A DNA stretch of 64,000 nt from Mesostigma viride (GCA_009746045.1 RPFO01000086.1:275732-339731); one strand, 5' to 3'; shown: positions 1 to 9,773, numbered from the stretch's first letter. The notes: generated from the letters alone by a model not told the origin. Translations and numbers: made by a program.

Positions 1-190
1 GAGGGTACTTGGACTTTACCGTAATAGCGTTCAGCTTACGATAGTCCGTGACGAGCCGCAACTTGCCCCCAGGCTTGGGGACCAACAGCACGCCTGCTGA
101 GAAGGGGCTGTTGCTGGGCTCGATGAGACCCCGCTCCAGAAGCGCCATCAAGATCTTCTTGAGCTTGTCGCGTTTGCGTGCCATATCATC
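1..190 (-). pseudogene. Ty3/gypsy reverse transcriptase, N-terminal fragment (runs off left edge)
   Basis: Read on the minus strand from about 190 to 1, the sequence encodes the start of a Ty3/gypsy RT: a Lys/Arg-rich lead-in, then LLERGLIEPSNSPFSAG, LLVPKPGGKLRLVTDYRKLN and a following T-V-K-S-K-Y-P. These match RT blocks 1-2 of gypsy pol. The finger/palm core and YxDD would lie left of the window. It has the same orientation as the protease and gag at 1147-2955 and is almost certainly the same element, separated from them by about 1 kb of foreign DNA. RT initiates copying of the element RNA in the virus-like particle. Seen: the motif blocks. Inferred: membership in the same element. Confidence 0.9.
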
Positions 191-1165
191 CTGGACTGGT
201 CATTACCGCTACTTGGAATGCATCCACTATCAGCAGTAATCATGTGTGAGATATGCCACCTCCCCCCCCCTTTTTTTTGATTCTTGAGACCATGCTTTAT
301 CATTAAAGCAACCAAAAGACATTTCAATTCCAATGAGATACATGACGAATTACAAAGAGTGTCGAATTGTAATGTTGTAGTTATAAGAGCAGCTGTGAGG
401 CCCCTTGGGTGACGCCACTGCAGGCCCCTTGTGGCGGCAGTGCGTGTGTTCCCGACCTAGTTCCTACTGGCATTCTTGCCAACGACGACCAGGGTGCCCG
501 AAGGCCCTGTCCCTTGTCTCATTCTCAGTCTTACACACATTCTTAACAAAAACAATACATTGTCATATCCGTCAGTCCATCCTCATGGCAACTGACTGCA
601 TGCAACCACTCACGGGGGCTGCTCCGGGCTGCTCGAACTATTTCACCCCATGAAGACAACAAACCAGTTGTGAGGGAGAGAAACGGACGAACAACGACCA
701 CCATGGTTCGTTGCTCATCCTTCTATACTGCTCAAAGCTCAAGCCTGGCGGCTGGCGCCACTAGCGCCACTTTAGACATCAGCCAATCATAACATTGTCT
801 AATTTCCGACAAGCTAAACTTCAAGCTTTATCTGTCAAGCGAACACAAATATACAAGGGCAAATCTATCGGCTATGCCAGGCACCGCCTGGGGCTTCCTT
901 GCATTTGTGTCTGGTGTCCCACGTTGAAATCCTGAAATTGCACATCTGCTCAGTGCCTCGCCGGCTTGCTGCGTACCAGCATTCGGCAAACTGCCCTTGT
1001 GACGAATGTCAGTGAAATTCAGGTCCGCCCAAAAGTTCCGTCAGCAAATTCAGCGGACTTGGCGCGTGAGTACAATTGAGATCCGCGGCGTCAGTACCGG
1101 GCCGCGGTATAGCAACCCGCACAAGGCTGCGGACGTCAGAATTACGCTAAAATCTGAATTGCGGA
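191..1165. other. Unassigned insertion splitting the Ty3 pol between PR linker and RT
   Basis: No coding frame in this kilobase continues gypsy pol, although pol resumes on both sides. A 12-bp inverted match (GAGCTTGTCGCG at 161-172, CGCGACAAGCTC at 1182-1193) brackets it, but both copies lie in plausible pol codons, so chance is likely. The left junction reads CCAG|GATGATATG in pol sense, so an intron-like 3' splice site is conceivable, but retrotransposons rarely keep introns. I see no clear target duplication and no recognised element. Confidence 0.5.
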
Positions 1166-2340
1166 CGTGATAGATCACGGACGCGACAAGCTCCACCAGC
1201 TCCTCCGGAACCATGCGGTACATAGGGGACGTCGTAGGGCCATAGCCCTCCTGCAATTGGATGCGGTGGAGCACCGAGCGCGGCGGGGGAAACTCGATCT
1301 TGCTTACTCTCATCAAAGAGCTTCGCGCGTGCTGCCAACACCGCATTGTAGCGCTCAGTCTCCTCGGGGGTGAAGCCCACACCGATCTCATTGAGCATGA
1401 GCTCCACGGCAGCGAGGTCGAGGCGATACATGTAGTATTCCTTGCCCTGACGCAACTTGCCCTCCAACGACTTGATGCTCATGAGGATCTGTGAGGCTTG
1501 GCGGGGTTGGGTAAATTCCCGCTCGTGCGTGACGTTGTGCACAGTGGGACCCTGCGCCTGATATTCGCCAACCGGACTCCAAAAGGAGCCGTCGGGGAAC
1601 CACACCACGCGACGCTTAATGCTGATGTCAACATCCTGAGCGTCCATCCAGTCAATGCCAATAATGATATCGGCTGCGCCCAGCGGCGCGACAGTGGCGG
1701 TAAGCTCCACAGGGATGCCCTGAATCACCGCCTTGATGTCGACTAGACCTGGCGAGGGGTTCTTGCGACCATCTGAGTAAGTCACATTTACCACTGTCGC
1801 GTGTGGCCGTATAGTGTAGCCAGCGCGACGCGCCAGTGCCTCATTGATGAATGATGTGGAAGCGCCCGTGTCGACCATGAACTGCACGTCCATGACAGTC
1901 TTGCCCTTGAGGAAGGGGTCCAGTGCTGTTGATGGCACTGCCAGACCCCCTCGAAAGAGGAGCAAGCTGCGGGCCGCACTCCTCGGGGCTGCATGCGTCG
2001 GCGGGGCGTCCGCGTTGCTGCCCGAAGCCGGAATTGTAGCCGTGGCTGGAGCCTCACCAACTGGCTCCATACTCGCGCCGGTATCCGCAACTAACGGTGC
2101 CTGTACGGCGGAGCTACTGCTATCTACACTATTTACTCCTACTACGCTATCTACCCTATCTACCTGAGCTACCGCTACTTCTACCCCCAAGGGGAGGGAC
2201 ACTACGCGCGAGGAACGGATGGCCGGGAGGCCGCCTCGTTCGACCGCCCGGTCCGCTCTTCCCCCTCCTCCACCGCGGTTCCTCCTCATCGTCGTCGCCA
2301 TACGCATAGCCTGCGATGGCCTGGGCATCCAGCCGCCCAC
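1147..2340 (-). pseudogene. Ty3/gypsy aspartic protease and linker to RT, frameshifted
   Basis: This minus-strand frame encodes a retropepsin: active site F-M-V-D-T-G-A-S-T-S-F at about residues 150-160, then a flap region and the G-A-A-D-I-I-I-G-I-D-W-M block typical of gypsy PR (about residues 215-225). Near position 1305 the frame shifts by one base. The typical gypsy sequence E-F-P-P-P-R-S-V-L-H-R-I, followed by Y-R-M-V-P-E-E-L, continues in the other frame (1168-1300) up to the insertion at 1165. The upstream part overlaps gag by about 185 nt and is in the +1 frame relative to it, which may be the natural gag-pro arrangement. The protease would cleave Gag-Pol. The RT-side frameshift and the insertion make this copy dead. 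Confidence 0.88.
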
Positions 2341-2955
2341 TGTCCGAGTCGTGATCGGCCGCGCCTCGTTGCTGCGCTAGCACCTTGTTCACCTCGCGGG
2401 TCACCCGTTGGAAGGATGGACCTGAGGCCCGAGGCGTTTGATACTGTGCGGGCTGGCGGCGGGCATCCTGCAGCTTGGCTGCACGTGCTCCCGCATTACG
2501 GGGCCGATCGCCTCGCTGCGCAGGGTCCGGACGTTTGCCGAAGGCGGGGCCAGAGAACTGGGGTACATGCGTCTCCTCATCCTTGCGGGCGCGCAGGCGA
2601 GGGCACTCGCGCTTGAGGTGGCCAACCTCGCCGCACGCAAAGCAGCGGGAAGTGGCCGGATCGATCGCATTGACCTGGAAATCAGGGTCATAATCGCTCT
2701 CCGCTGGCAGCTCGTAGTCATACGCGTCCTCCTGTGCGACCTCAGGGTCCGCGGTGGTGAAGTGGACGCGCCGGGGTGCCGCGAGCGGGAAGCGCCGTGT
2801 AGATGCTGCACGGCGGCGGGCGATCACATCCGAGACTTGTAGCAGGTACTGCTGAATTTTTATCACATCCCACTCCTCCCATGGGACCTCGGCATAGTGC
2901 TTGAGCACCTCATCCAAGAGGTCCGGGTGCAGCGCCTCGATGAACCGTGCCTTGT
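2156..2955 (-). pseudogene. Ty3/gypsy Gag C-terminal half with zinc knuckle
   Basis: Minus-strand coding starting at W-T-E-Y-K-A-R-F-I-E-A-L, just left of the hAT insertion. It has a helical capsid-like stretch, then a CCHC knuckle C-F-A-C-G-E-V-G-H-L-K-R-E-C (CX2CX4HX4C; around 2650-2610), then a basic, Gln/Arg-rich nucleocapsid tail. Upstream codons R-L-D-D-M-T-W-T-E are found on the other side of the hAT element (4296-4325), so gag was continuous before the insertion. The open frame running on to 3172 is not gag but read-through into the inserted element. Gag packages element RNA. The N-terminus of gag is missing; TRIM-B sequence takes over at 4329. Confidence 0.87.
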
Positions 2956-3045
2956 ACTCGGTCCAGTGAACAGCCATACGGCGTATAATACGCCGTATAT
3001 GGCGCGTATTATACGCCATACGCAAGATTTCCGGATGAAAATGGG

Positions 3046-3128
3046 AAAAAAAATACGCACTGCGTATTTTTTGCGTATTTTTTGCGTATTGCGTATTTTT
3101 TGCGTATTTTTTGCGTATTTTTTGCGTA
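3046..3128. repeat. GCGTATTTTTT short tandem array
   Basis: About six tandem copies of an 11-12 bp unit (GCGTATTTTTT) lie in the left subterminal part of the hAT-type element. They read through as K-I-R-K-K-Y-A-K-N-T repeats on the minus strand, which explains the artificial N-terminal extension of the gag frame. Probably subterminal transposase-binding repeats or simple expansion. Confidence 0.8.
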
Positions 3129-3444
3129 TGAACCGCGTTCGAAGTAGCTTCTGGCATCATTTTGGACGGCACGTGGAGCCGGAACTAGACTGTATCTAGG
3201 CGACCTGGAACTCCGCGACAAATAAACGACATGCAGGTGCCAAGCTGGCCGTGCATGTACGACTGTACGTGCATTGCTGCAGATTGCTGCGTGTCGGACT
3301 AGGGTCTAGGAGACGAAGGACGAGGAAATTAGGTGACGAAGTTATGTTGTCTGCCAACAAGGGCGCGCATCTGGCACCTAACATTTAATCGTAGCACAAT
3401 TGACATCCAGGCACCATGGCTAGCGACGGTGATGGTGTGGGTCT

Positions 3445-3744
3445 ATGGAACACGATGATGACTGGGCCGACGAGATGCAGGCCGTATTCGAGACTGTCTG
3501 GACACACATCGTGAAAGAACAGACTCTCAACAAGAAAGGGCAGCCGACAGGTAACTACAAGCTAAGTGACGTGCACACTTTTGGATGCAGAATTCTCGGG
3601 TTCTACCACCCGAGCAAGGCTAGCACCCGCCATATCATGGGCGCTACGTACGCGAAGGAGGCAAGAGTGAGCGAGTGCAAGAGGCCGCCGGAGGCATTAC
3701 GTCGCAGGCTGCGGGGTATTTGGTGTGACTCGCGATGCACATAA
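3445..3744 (+). CDS. Small unrecognised ORF carried inside the hAT-type element
   Basis: A 99-codon frame beginning M-E-H-D-D-D-W-A-D-E-M. It is acidic at the N-terminus, mixed afterwards and basic at the C-terminus. I do not recognise the family and it is not an obvious BED, DUF659 or hAT dimerisation domain. A good splice-donor-like CAG|GTAAC lies at about 3550, so the true reading may be an exon ending there. It could be a captured host exon (Pack-type cargo), a remnant of the transposase or a chance ORF. Confidence 0.3.
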   Translation: MEHDDDWADEMQAVFETVWTHIVKEQTLNKKGQPTGNYKLSDVHTFGCRILGFYHPSKASTRHIMGATYAKEARVSECKRPPEALRRRLRGIWCDSRCT

Positions 3745-4328
3745 ATGCCTTATTTAGCCATGCAGGCTGCTGCTAGCCAGCCACCGTACCATATGTGTTA
3801 ATGGTTTAGGGAAGCTGGGTCGGGTTGCTGGCATGCATGGTATCCTGCACGCTAGCCACATTGTTGGCAGCCCGTATGGATTCTTGCTTCATGTAGATCA
3901 ATATTGCATGGTGGCCTACTACCACGAGTAGGCAAGATGTCTGTTTCTGGCACAATGTCTTATTACTTTTGGCAAGTTGGCCGACTGACCGTGTGCTATT
4001 TACAGACATTATTAATAACAACAGATGTACAATGCTTGTATTTGTAGGCATGCAGCGACGGCAACGGCAATATTATGTGATGATGTGTTAAATAAAGGCA
4101 AGTGGTGTTGCAAGAACACAAAAAAAACATGCCTGATTGGTCAGGATGTTGAAGAACCCCCTGAACCATGCAAAAAACAGCATTTTCAAGAGTCCCCGTA
4201 TGATTTGCGTATTATACCCCGTATGGCGTATTATACACCATACCCATGGGCCCCGTATGGTTGCGTATTGCGTATGGCTGTACACTGACTCGGTCCAGGT
4301 CATGTCGTCAAGCCGGGCAGTGTGCGCA

Positions 4329-4400
4329 GGATGTAAGAATATGCGTTAACCTCAGCAAAAGGGTTTGCGCATAAAAAGTATAAGCACTAGCTTGTACAAC
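4329..4400. repeat. TRIM-B half palindrome, cut at its centre
   Basis: One arm (about 72 bp) of the TRIM-B palindrome, reading TGCGCAGGATGTAAG... to ...CTTGTACAACT. It begins exactly at the palindrome centre (TGCGCA) and directly abuts Ty3 gag sequence. Full palindromes of the same family lie at 13017-13171, 32291-32443 and 44900-45056; another half, also ending at the centre, is at 45303-45382. Confidence 0.85.
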
Positions 4401-4554
4401 TTAGAACCGGCGCGGCGCGGAAGTCATGGGTTCGAAAACTCGTGGGGACAGTGCCGAGCAGGGATTATTTGGGAGGATCCGCCGGGGCACCGGTCGGACC
4501 TAATTTATCGCCTCGCGAGGTAGATATCGGGCCTTCCCGGGATTAATATCGAAT
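4401..4554. mobile_element. TRIM-B internal spacer, first part, with tRNA-like T-arm
   Basis: Internal segment of TRIM-B. Next to the palindrome end it reads TTAGAACCGGCGC, then (4421-4440) a box-B-like GGGTTCGAAAACT, which in the better-preserved copies is GGGTTCGAAACC. The remainder of this spacer is at 9880-9983 and 11302-11313; it was split by the DIRS-like element, the hAT and the TTAA element. The intact spacer at 45057-45302 (opposite strand) confirms the order. Confidence 0.75.
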
Positions 4555-4932
4555 CGGGGTTCTCTGAACATAGTTTCTTTATAGTGATACGGAAGGGGAG
4601 CCGCTGATGCTAGGTGAAATAGAGCTGGGTGATGTGATCGTAATAAGGTTGATTAGGCTTCTAGTGTACGAGTATTACGGATGATATGGCCTAATTGTTG
4701 CGGCCCATACCTTGACGGTGTGCTGAGTACCTTGACGACGGATTTTTGCGTCTAGGTTCTCCTAGCAGATCTGTGATTGCGGACGGGTTTGCAACAAGCA
4801 ATATCTGAAGTAAAACTTGACGGCTAAAACTGTTTAGAGGCCGTTGCCGGATCTGGCCGTTGGTAGAGAGCCGTTGGCCTTGTAACACGATAAAAGCTTG
4901 CTCACCTAGCTCATGGCGGTCTCTTTTGTTTT
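4555..4932 (+). repeat. DIRS-like element repeat A1
   Basis: Left copy of the A repeat, beginning CGGGGTTCTCTGAACATAG and ending CTCTTTTGTTTT. It contains the element start and probably its promoter. The first about 30 bp resemble the A repeat of the non-autonomous element at 40108, the likely shared cis-acting end. Confidence 0.92.
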
Positions 4933-5002
4933 AACGAAGGCGGCGACAGGGGTCAGGGGCAGCGTAGCTGACGCCCGAATTCCTTTCTGCAAAGCGGCTG
5001 GG

Positions 5003-6061
5003 ATGCCGAAGCCCGGGCGGAAGCCAGGTTCGACAGGTGCTGGGAAGCAATTACCGAAAGCTAATCCCGAGGTGCCGACAGCTACTAAACAGACGGGAAA
5101 GGGCCGACTAGGCTGGCCGACGCAGAAGAAAAGGCTCCATCAGGAGCTCTCCACTTGCTCGGGCCTGCCTGAAGTGTGCGCTGCCTTTGAGGCGGTCCTC
5201 GGGACCGACTGGGTAACTACTGTCAGCCGGTGGTCTGCGGCCCAGCTGGAGTCCGTCGTTGGACTGCTGGTCGACCACGTGGACGGGCCTGAAATTCTGG
5301 CAGCAGCGGACCCAAACGAAGCGCTAGTGGCAGCCCTCCAAAGCGCCCGGGACTTGGCGGACTCGGACGAAGAGGAGATGCAGCCACCACGCCGGCCCAC
5401 GAAAGGGGCGAAAAAGGGGACGAAAAAAGTCGGAAGCCCAGCCCCGAGCAAGGGAAAGGCCGCGGGGGATGTGAGGGAGCAGCTCTTGGAGCTGGCGGCT
5501 ATTATTGGCAAGCAGGGGCAGGCGGGCAAAGAAGAGGAGGAGGAGGAGGAGTCCGAGGAAGAGGATTTCCTGACGAAATTGAAGGATGCGCTGGCCGGGG
5601 CAGATGGGGCTTCCAGGAAGCCGAAAAAGACCAAAGGGGTGACGCTGCCCACTCGAGCACAAGTGGTGAATTGGAGGGTGCAAGAGAGAGTGCTCCCCGA
5701 GGTGCTCGAGGATGCCAACGACAATGGAGGGGGGATAAAGAGTTGGATCATGGCTACTCGCCAAGGGGGGTGGAGGAACCAGGAAAGCAGGAAGGTGGTC
5801 ATGAACATCGCCCTGGCCATGGACACACTCTTCAAGGAGTTGGGGCCGGCAGCCGGGGAGTTGGCTGGGGTAGAGTATCTCATGAGGGTGGTGGCAGCCA
5901 TGCTCCTAGTGGAGAGCCAGGGGTCAGGAGGGTGGAAGGTGGCTGGCCACCTCCTTGCTCTCAAGGAAGATGCCTCCTTGGTGAGCAACCCGGCCATGAA
6001 GATGGCCCTGCAAAGCGCCACGATGATGGAGAAGCTGGGCAAGGCCCAGCAAACCAAGTAA
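5003..6061 (+). CDS. Gag-like ORF1 of the DIRS/Kangaroo-like element
   Basis: The frame is open from 4913, but that first ATG lies inside repeat A1 (which also occurs at 9754). I prefer the ATG at 5003 (M-P-K-P-G-R-K-P-G), giving about 352 aa. The N-terminus is basic. A helical middle is followed by an acidic run (E-E-E-E-E-E-S-E-E-E-D, about residues 185-200) and a C-terminal helical domain rich in Leu/Ala/Met. There is no CCHC knuckle, as is common in DIRS-type Gag. Presumed role: nucleoprotein/capsid-like protein that packages the RNA. It lies 47 nt upstream of the pol ORF and appears intact. The assignment rests on position and composition, not a family motif. Confidence 0.7.
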   Translation: MPKPGRKPGSTGAGKQLPKANPEVPTATKQTGKGRLGWPTQKKRLHQELSTCSGLPEVCAAFEAVLGTDWVTTVSRWSAAQLESVVGLLVDHVDGPEILAAADPNEALVAALQSARDLADSDEEEMQPPRRPTKGAKKGTKKVGSPAPSKGKAAGDVREQLLELAAIIGKQGQAGKEEEEEEESEEEDFLTKLKDALAGADGASRKPKKTKGVTLPTRAQVVNWRVQERVLPEVLEDANDNGGGIKSWIMATRQGGWRNQESRKVVMNIALAMDTLFKELGPAAGELAGVEYLMRVVAAMLLVESQGSGGWKVAGHLLALKEDASLVSNPAMKMALQSATMMEKLGKAQQTK

Positions 6062-6108
6062 ACACCGAAAGGGTAAACCGCTCCCCCTTCCCACTGCCTC
6101 TTCCTACA

Positions 6109-8733
6109 ATGCCTCTAAGCACTACGTGGGGGAGAGTGAGGTCAGCACGCAGACGCCAGCGTGCAACTCGCCGCCGCCGGACCTTCACTCTACAACACAA
6201 GGTGATTACGTGGTTGAATTGGCTATGGCACGGGGGGGCAGACCCTCCGCCTAAATCTGGAGGCGCGTGCTCCAGAGGAACGGCGGAGGCCCTGAAAAGG
6301 GTCAAGAAGCACTGCGAGTGGTACAGTCGCCGCGTAACCGGCGTTGCGACAGGCCCCGCAGAAGGAAGTGATCTAATCTATGGGAAATGTAATAAGTATG
6401 AACAACTTGTGGCGGAGCGGGTGAGTCTGCCGAAGCGCGAGGTGGCAGGAAAGGCGAAGCTGCTGGATTTGCTGGCGCTACGACCTAGTTGGCGAGAGGT
6501 GTACGCGAGCGAAGCCAACTGCATCAAGCCGGAGGTGGCTGCCAGTGCGAGGTATTGGAATGTACCTGCCCCCAGCCGAGGGTGCACCATGGCGGAGTGG
6601 GGCAAGTTGATGGGGAGGGCAGCGGACGTGGGGATGGTGGAGTTCCGAGAGACGCGGCCAAAGTGGGTAGACGGATGTTTTGGGGTGGCCAAAGGAGTGG
6701 GGGAGTTAAGGCTCATTGTGAATAAGAAGTTGGGGAACGCACTGTGGGTGGACCCCCCTAAGACGGTGTTACCCCACCTGGGCATATACTCGGAGGTCTA
6801 TATCAAGGGTCGGTGCTACACGGCCAAGAGCGATCTGGTCTCGTATTACTATACCATCCAAGTGCCGGAGTGGTGGTGGGATTATCAAGGGCTACCTGAT
6901 GTGTGGTCCACCGATGTCGGGCTGCCGGGGCGGCGGAGGAGGGTGTGGCCAGTGCTGAAAGTGCTGGCCATGGGGCACTCCCACGCTGTAGCGCTAGGGG
7001 AAGCCATCCATGAGATGGTCCTCTATGCCACGGGCGCTTTGGATCCTAGACGGCAGGTGAACCGCCTCACAAGTGTAGGGGAGCTGACCGTGCTTCGGAA
7101 TGCATGGGGTAACCCAACCGCCCTAGCCATCGAGTACAAGGAGGAGAGCACGAGGGAGATGCAAATCGACCTTGAGGACCCCCCTGCCCCTATGGTATCC
7201 ATCACTATTGATGACCTGGTGGTCAGCAATGGGCGCACGTGCGAGGCGGTGAATCGCTTAATCGCGAGTGCTATTGAAGACGGGTACGCGCCTAACAACC
7301 TTGTGCCCTCCAAGGACAAGACGATCATGGCTAGCCCGGAGGGGGAGGACGAGCTAGAAGCTCTGGGTGTTGTTCACCGGCGGGATGGGGTGTTGGAGCC
7401 GACAGCTAAGCAGCTCACCCTTGTGGTTGCGCACACTCGTGTACTCCTCGAGAGGGGACGCGCTACCGCTGAGGCGCTGGCGGCCGTCGTGGGCCGGTGG
7501 GTGTGGCTGCAGATGCTCAGCCGCACTTGCTTGTCCATATGGCAGCAGAGTTTTAAGTTCATCAACCTCAAGGGGTGGGGCCAGCGAACGCGACCTTTGT
7601 GGCAAGGTGTGCGCGATGAGCTCGAGTGTGCCATGGCGTTGGCCCCCATGCTCCGTGTGGACCGGGGGGCTGCCCTGGCTCCGGTGGTGGTGGCCTCGGA
7701 TGCGTCTAGTTTTGGGCAGGGGGTTGTCTACGCTGAGATGGCCCCAGCTGAGGTGACGGAATTAGCTCGGGCCCGGGAGGTGCGGGGTTACCCAACCCTC
7801 CTCACCCCAGGTGAGGCCATGTATGCCGGGCCTAGACCCTTGACCAAGGCCGCGGAAAAAGCCATCATCCACGGGCGATGGCGCGTAGGGATCAAGAGTC
7901 GCTGGCGCGATTCGACCATGCACATCAACGAGAAGGAAGTGCGGGCCGCTGTGAAGGGGGTGGAGCGCTCGGCCCGGAACCTCGGAACATGGGGTAAGCG
8001 GGTGGTGAGGTTAGTGGACTCCACTGCCGCTTTGGGCTGCTTGGCTAAAGGGCGTTCCTCTTCTTACCGGTTAAACAAGCAATGCCGCCGGTTGTGCGCT
8101 CTTACGTTGGTCACCGGCAGCCGCTCACAATGGGTCTGGACGCCAAGTGAGCTTCAGCCTGCGGATGGGCCTTCGCGGGGGCTTTCCATGGCTGCCTCGG
8201 TGGCCGGGTGGGTCCGCGATTTGACTCGCGAGGGTGTTCATCCCAATCCCGGGCCTCGGCTTGGCGCTAGCTACTTGACCCTTCTTGAGGGCAAGGTGAA
8301 GCCGGCTACTTTGATGGTTTACCATCGGGGTCTTAGGTCCTTTTTCGCATGGTGGGCGAGCCGGCGGGGTCGGGTTGGCAGCTTGTTGCGCGGCTTGACG
8401 ATAGAGGAATACTATTGCGAGTATGTCGCTTGGGCGCACTCACGGTGTTACAGCCGCCAGTTGTGTGTCAATGCGCTTATGGGCCTGAATTTGTACTTCC
8501 CCGGGAGGTGCGGGATTGGGCCTTGGCACGAAGTGTTTTGGCTGGCTGGCGCACGTTGGCACCCCCTCGTGCCCCCCCCCCATTCCATGGGAGGCTGCGT
8601 TTGCGCTTGCTTGTACTATGGTGCTCCAGCGGCAGCCTCGTGCGGCTATGATGGTCATCGTTATTTTCCAACAATACCTGCGGGTATCGGAGGCGCTCAA
8701 CCTGTTGGTCGGCCATGTGCGCTTGCAGCCTGA
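6109..8733 (+). CDS. DIRS-like Pol: reverse transcriptase, RNase H and start of tyrosine recombinase
   Basis: The first ATG after ORF1 is 6109. RT motif A is K-S-D-L-V-S-Y-Y-Y-T-I (about residue 240), motif B is M-G-H-S-H-A-V-A-L-G-E, and motif C is T-I-D-D-L-V-V (about residue 366; IDD in place of YxDD). RNase H follows with V-A-S-D-A-S-S (about 526), I-N-E-K-E (about 606), V-D-S-T-A-A (about 636) and P-A-D-G-P-S-R (about 684), a DIRS-type RNase H. From about residue 722 the core-binding domain of a tyrosine recombinase begins. The frame is lost at a run of ten C (8572-8581); codons after it in this frame are not recombinase. The catalytic recombinase domain continues in another frame (to 9184). 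Confidence 0.92.
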   Translation: MPLSTTWGRVRSARRRQRATRRRRTFTLQHKVITWLNWLWHGGADPPPKSGGACSRGTAEALKRVKKHCEWYSRRVTGVATGPAEGSDLIYGKCNKYEQLVAERVSLPKREVAGKAKLLDLLALRPSWREVYASEANCIKPEVAASARYWNVPAPSRGCTMAEWGKLMGRAADVGMVEFRETRPKWVDGCFGVAKGVGELRLIVNKKLGNALWVDPPKTVLPHLGIYSEVYIKGRCYTAKSDLVSYYYTIQVPEWWWDYQGLPDVWSTDVGLPGRRRRVWPVLKVLAMGHSHAVALGEAIHEMVLYATGALDPRRQVNRLTSVGELTVLRNAWGNPTALAIEYKEESTREMQIDLEDPPAPMVSITIDDLVVSNGRTCEAVNRLIASAIEDGYAPNNLVPSKDKTIMASPEGEDELEALGVVHRRDGVLEPTAKQLTLVVAHTRVLLERGRATAEALAAVVGRWVWLQMLSRTCLSIWQQSFKFINLKGWGQRTRPLWQGVRDELECAMALAPMLRVDRGAALAPVVVASDASSFGQGVVYAEMAPAEVTELARAREVRGYPTLLTPGEAMYAGPRPLTKAAEKAIIHGRWRVGIKSRWRDSTMHINEKEVRAAVKGVERSARNLGTWGKRVVRLVDSTAALGCLAKGRSSSYRLNKQCRRLCALTLVTGSRSQWVWTPSELQPADGPSRGLSMAASVAGWVRDLTREGVHPNPGPRLGASYLTLLEGKVKPATLMVYHRGLRSFFAWWASRRGRVGSLLRGLTIEEYYCEYVAWAHSRCYSRQLCVNALMGLNLYFPGRCGIGPWHEVFWLAGARWHPLVPPPHSMGGCVCACLYYGAPAAASCGYDGHRYFPTIPAGIGGAQPVGRPCALAA

Positions 8734-9184
8734 TGTTCGGTTGCGGGGTTCGCAGCGGGGCGCCTTGTTGTTGATGTCAGCTAAGACGGCTAAGGGGGAG
8801 GTGCAGTCTGTGGTGATCGAGGATGTCATGACTGAGACCCTCTTGCGGGCTTGTATGCGTGGCAAGGCGGCCTGGGAGCGGGTGTTCCCTTACGATTATG
8901 CCCAGTTCAGCCGGGTTTGGCATCAGGCCACGCAAGCTTTGGGGGTCGACACGGTGTTTACCATTCACGGGCTGCGGCATGGGGGGGCTACCTATGATTT
9001 TTTGCGGCAGCGCAGCATGGCTGATATTCAGCATCGGGGTCGCTGGCGCAGCAGCAAAACTGTCGCCCACTATGTGGGATTGCACCGGAGCTTGGCCCTC
9101 ACCCTTCCTGACGCCCTGGTTCGGGCTATCGCCGCCTGCCCCCCGCGCATTTGGCGGAGCGTCTTTTCTCTGCCTTCCTCTTAA
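8572..9184 (+). CDS. Tyrosine recombinase catalytic domain (continues Pol after C10 frame change)
   Basis: Continuation of Pol in a second frame (open from 8516). Catalytic signatures: L-R-V-S-E (Arg I, about 8680), H-G-L-R-H-G-G (HxxR, about 8967-8987), H-R-G-R-W (about 9031-9045) and the nucleophile in V-A-H-Y-V (about 9065-9078). The enzyme joins the circular cDNA to genomic DNA, replacing the DDE integrase of LTR elements. The two frames meet at the C10 homopolymer, so the break is either a real 1-base indel, a sequencing/assembly slip or a programmed shift. The rest of Pol has no stop, so the domain was under constraint until recently. Confidence 0.9.
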
Positions 9185-9260
9185 GTTCCCTTCATTCTTG
9201 TCTTATGCGTCCACCGGTTTTTGTTTTGCCCCTGGCTTGGGTCGCCAGGGAGGGATGTAA

Positions 9261-9333
9261 GGGTAAGGCTAGCCTTTTTGGACATAAAGTGTTCCCATGG
9301 GTAAGGATGGCCAGTTGAGGGCCACTTCCCGAT
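9261..9333 (+). repeat. DIRS-like element repeat B1
   Basis: A 73-bp unit beginning GGGTAAGGCTAGCCTTTTTG and ending CACTTCCCGAT, placed after pol. It is followed by 62 bp with a TTGTTTTAATAAAG polyadenylation-like stretch and then A2. B2 at 9807-9879 is the identical terminal copy. Confidence 0.92.
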
Positions 9334-9395
9334 GTGCTCTACTTATTGTTTTAATAAAGAGTCTGGTTACCCTGGAGTTCCACGGTTAATAGAAT

Positions 9396-9773
9396 CGGGG
9401 TTCTCTGAACATAGTTTCTTTATAGTGATACGGAAGGGGAGCCGCTGATGCTAGGTGAAATAGAGCTGGGTGATGTGATCGTAATAAGGTTGATTAGGCT
9501 TCTAGTGTACGAGTATTACGGATGATATGGCCTAATTGTTGCGGCCCATACCTTGACGGTGTGCTGAGTACCTTGACGACGGATTTTTGCGTCTAGGTTC
9601 TCCTAGCAGATCTGTGATTGCGGACGGGTTTGCAACAAGCAATATCTGAAGTAAAACTTGACGGCTAAAACTGTTTAGAGGCCGTTGCCGGATCTGGCCG
9701 TTGGTAGAGAGCCGTTGGCCTTGTAACACGATAAAAGCTTGCTCACCTAGCTCATGGCGGTCTCTTTTGTTTT
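9396..9773 (+). repeat. DIRS-like element repeat A2
   Basis: Second copy of the 378-bp A repeat, identical to A1 as far as I can see. It is followed by a 33-bp pyrimidine-rich linker (CCCACCCGCCCTCCC...) before B2. In split-direct-repeat elements the B1-A2 junction acts as template for making the circular intermediate. Confidence 0.92.

Larger units (their letters stand above)
2964..4287. mobile_element. hAT-type non-autonomous transposon with perfect 8-bp TSD
   Basis: Ends are inverted: CAGTGAACAGCCATACGG at 2964 and the inverse of CAGTGTACAGCCATACGC at 4287. The target duplication ACTCGGTC is exact (2956-2963 and 4288-4295); removing the element plus one copy restores the Ty3 gag reading frame. 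CAGTG-type ends with an 8-bp TSD are diagnostic of hAT. Subterminal regions are packed with CGTATTATAC/CGTATGG motifs on both strands, likely transposase-binding repeats. They resemble those of the hAT at 9984-11293 but with different outer ends. No transposase is encoded. Confidence 0.9.

Noticed and set aside
161-1193. 12-bp inverted repeat GAGCTTGTCGCG as transposon ends around the Ty3 insertion
   Set aside because: Both copies lie in plausible pol codons (VELVA and RDKLK), and no duplication is seen; chance similarity is likely.
5140-6057. 305-codon minus-strand ORF
   Set aside because: Antisense shadow of the DIRS-like Gag frame; no motif and Ser/Pro-rich composition typical of antisense.
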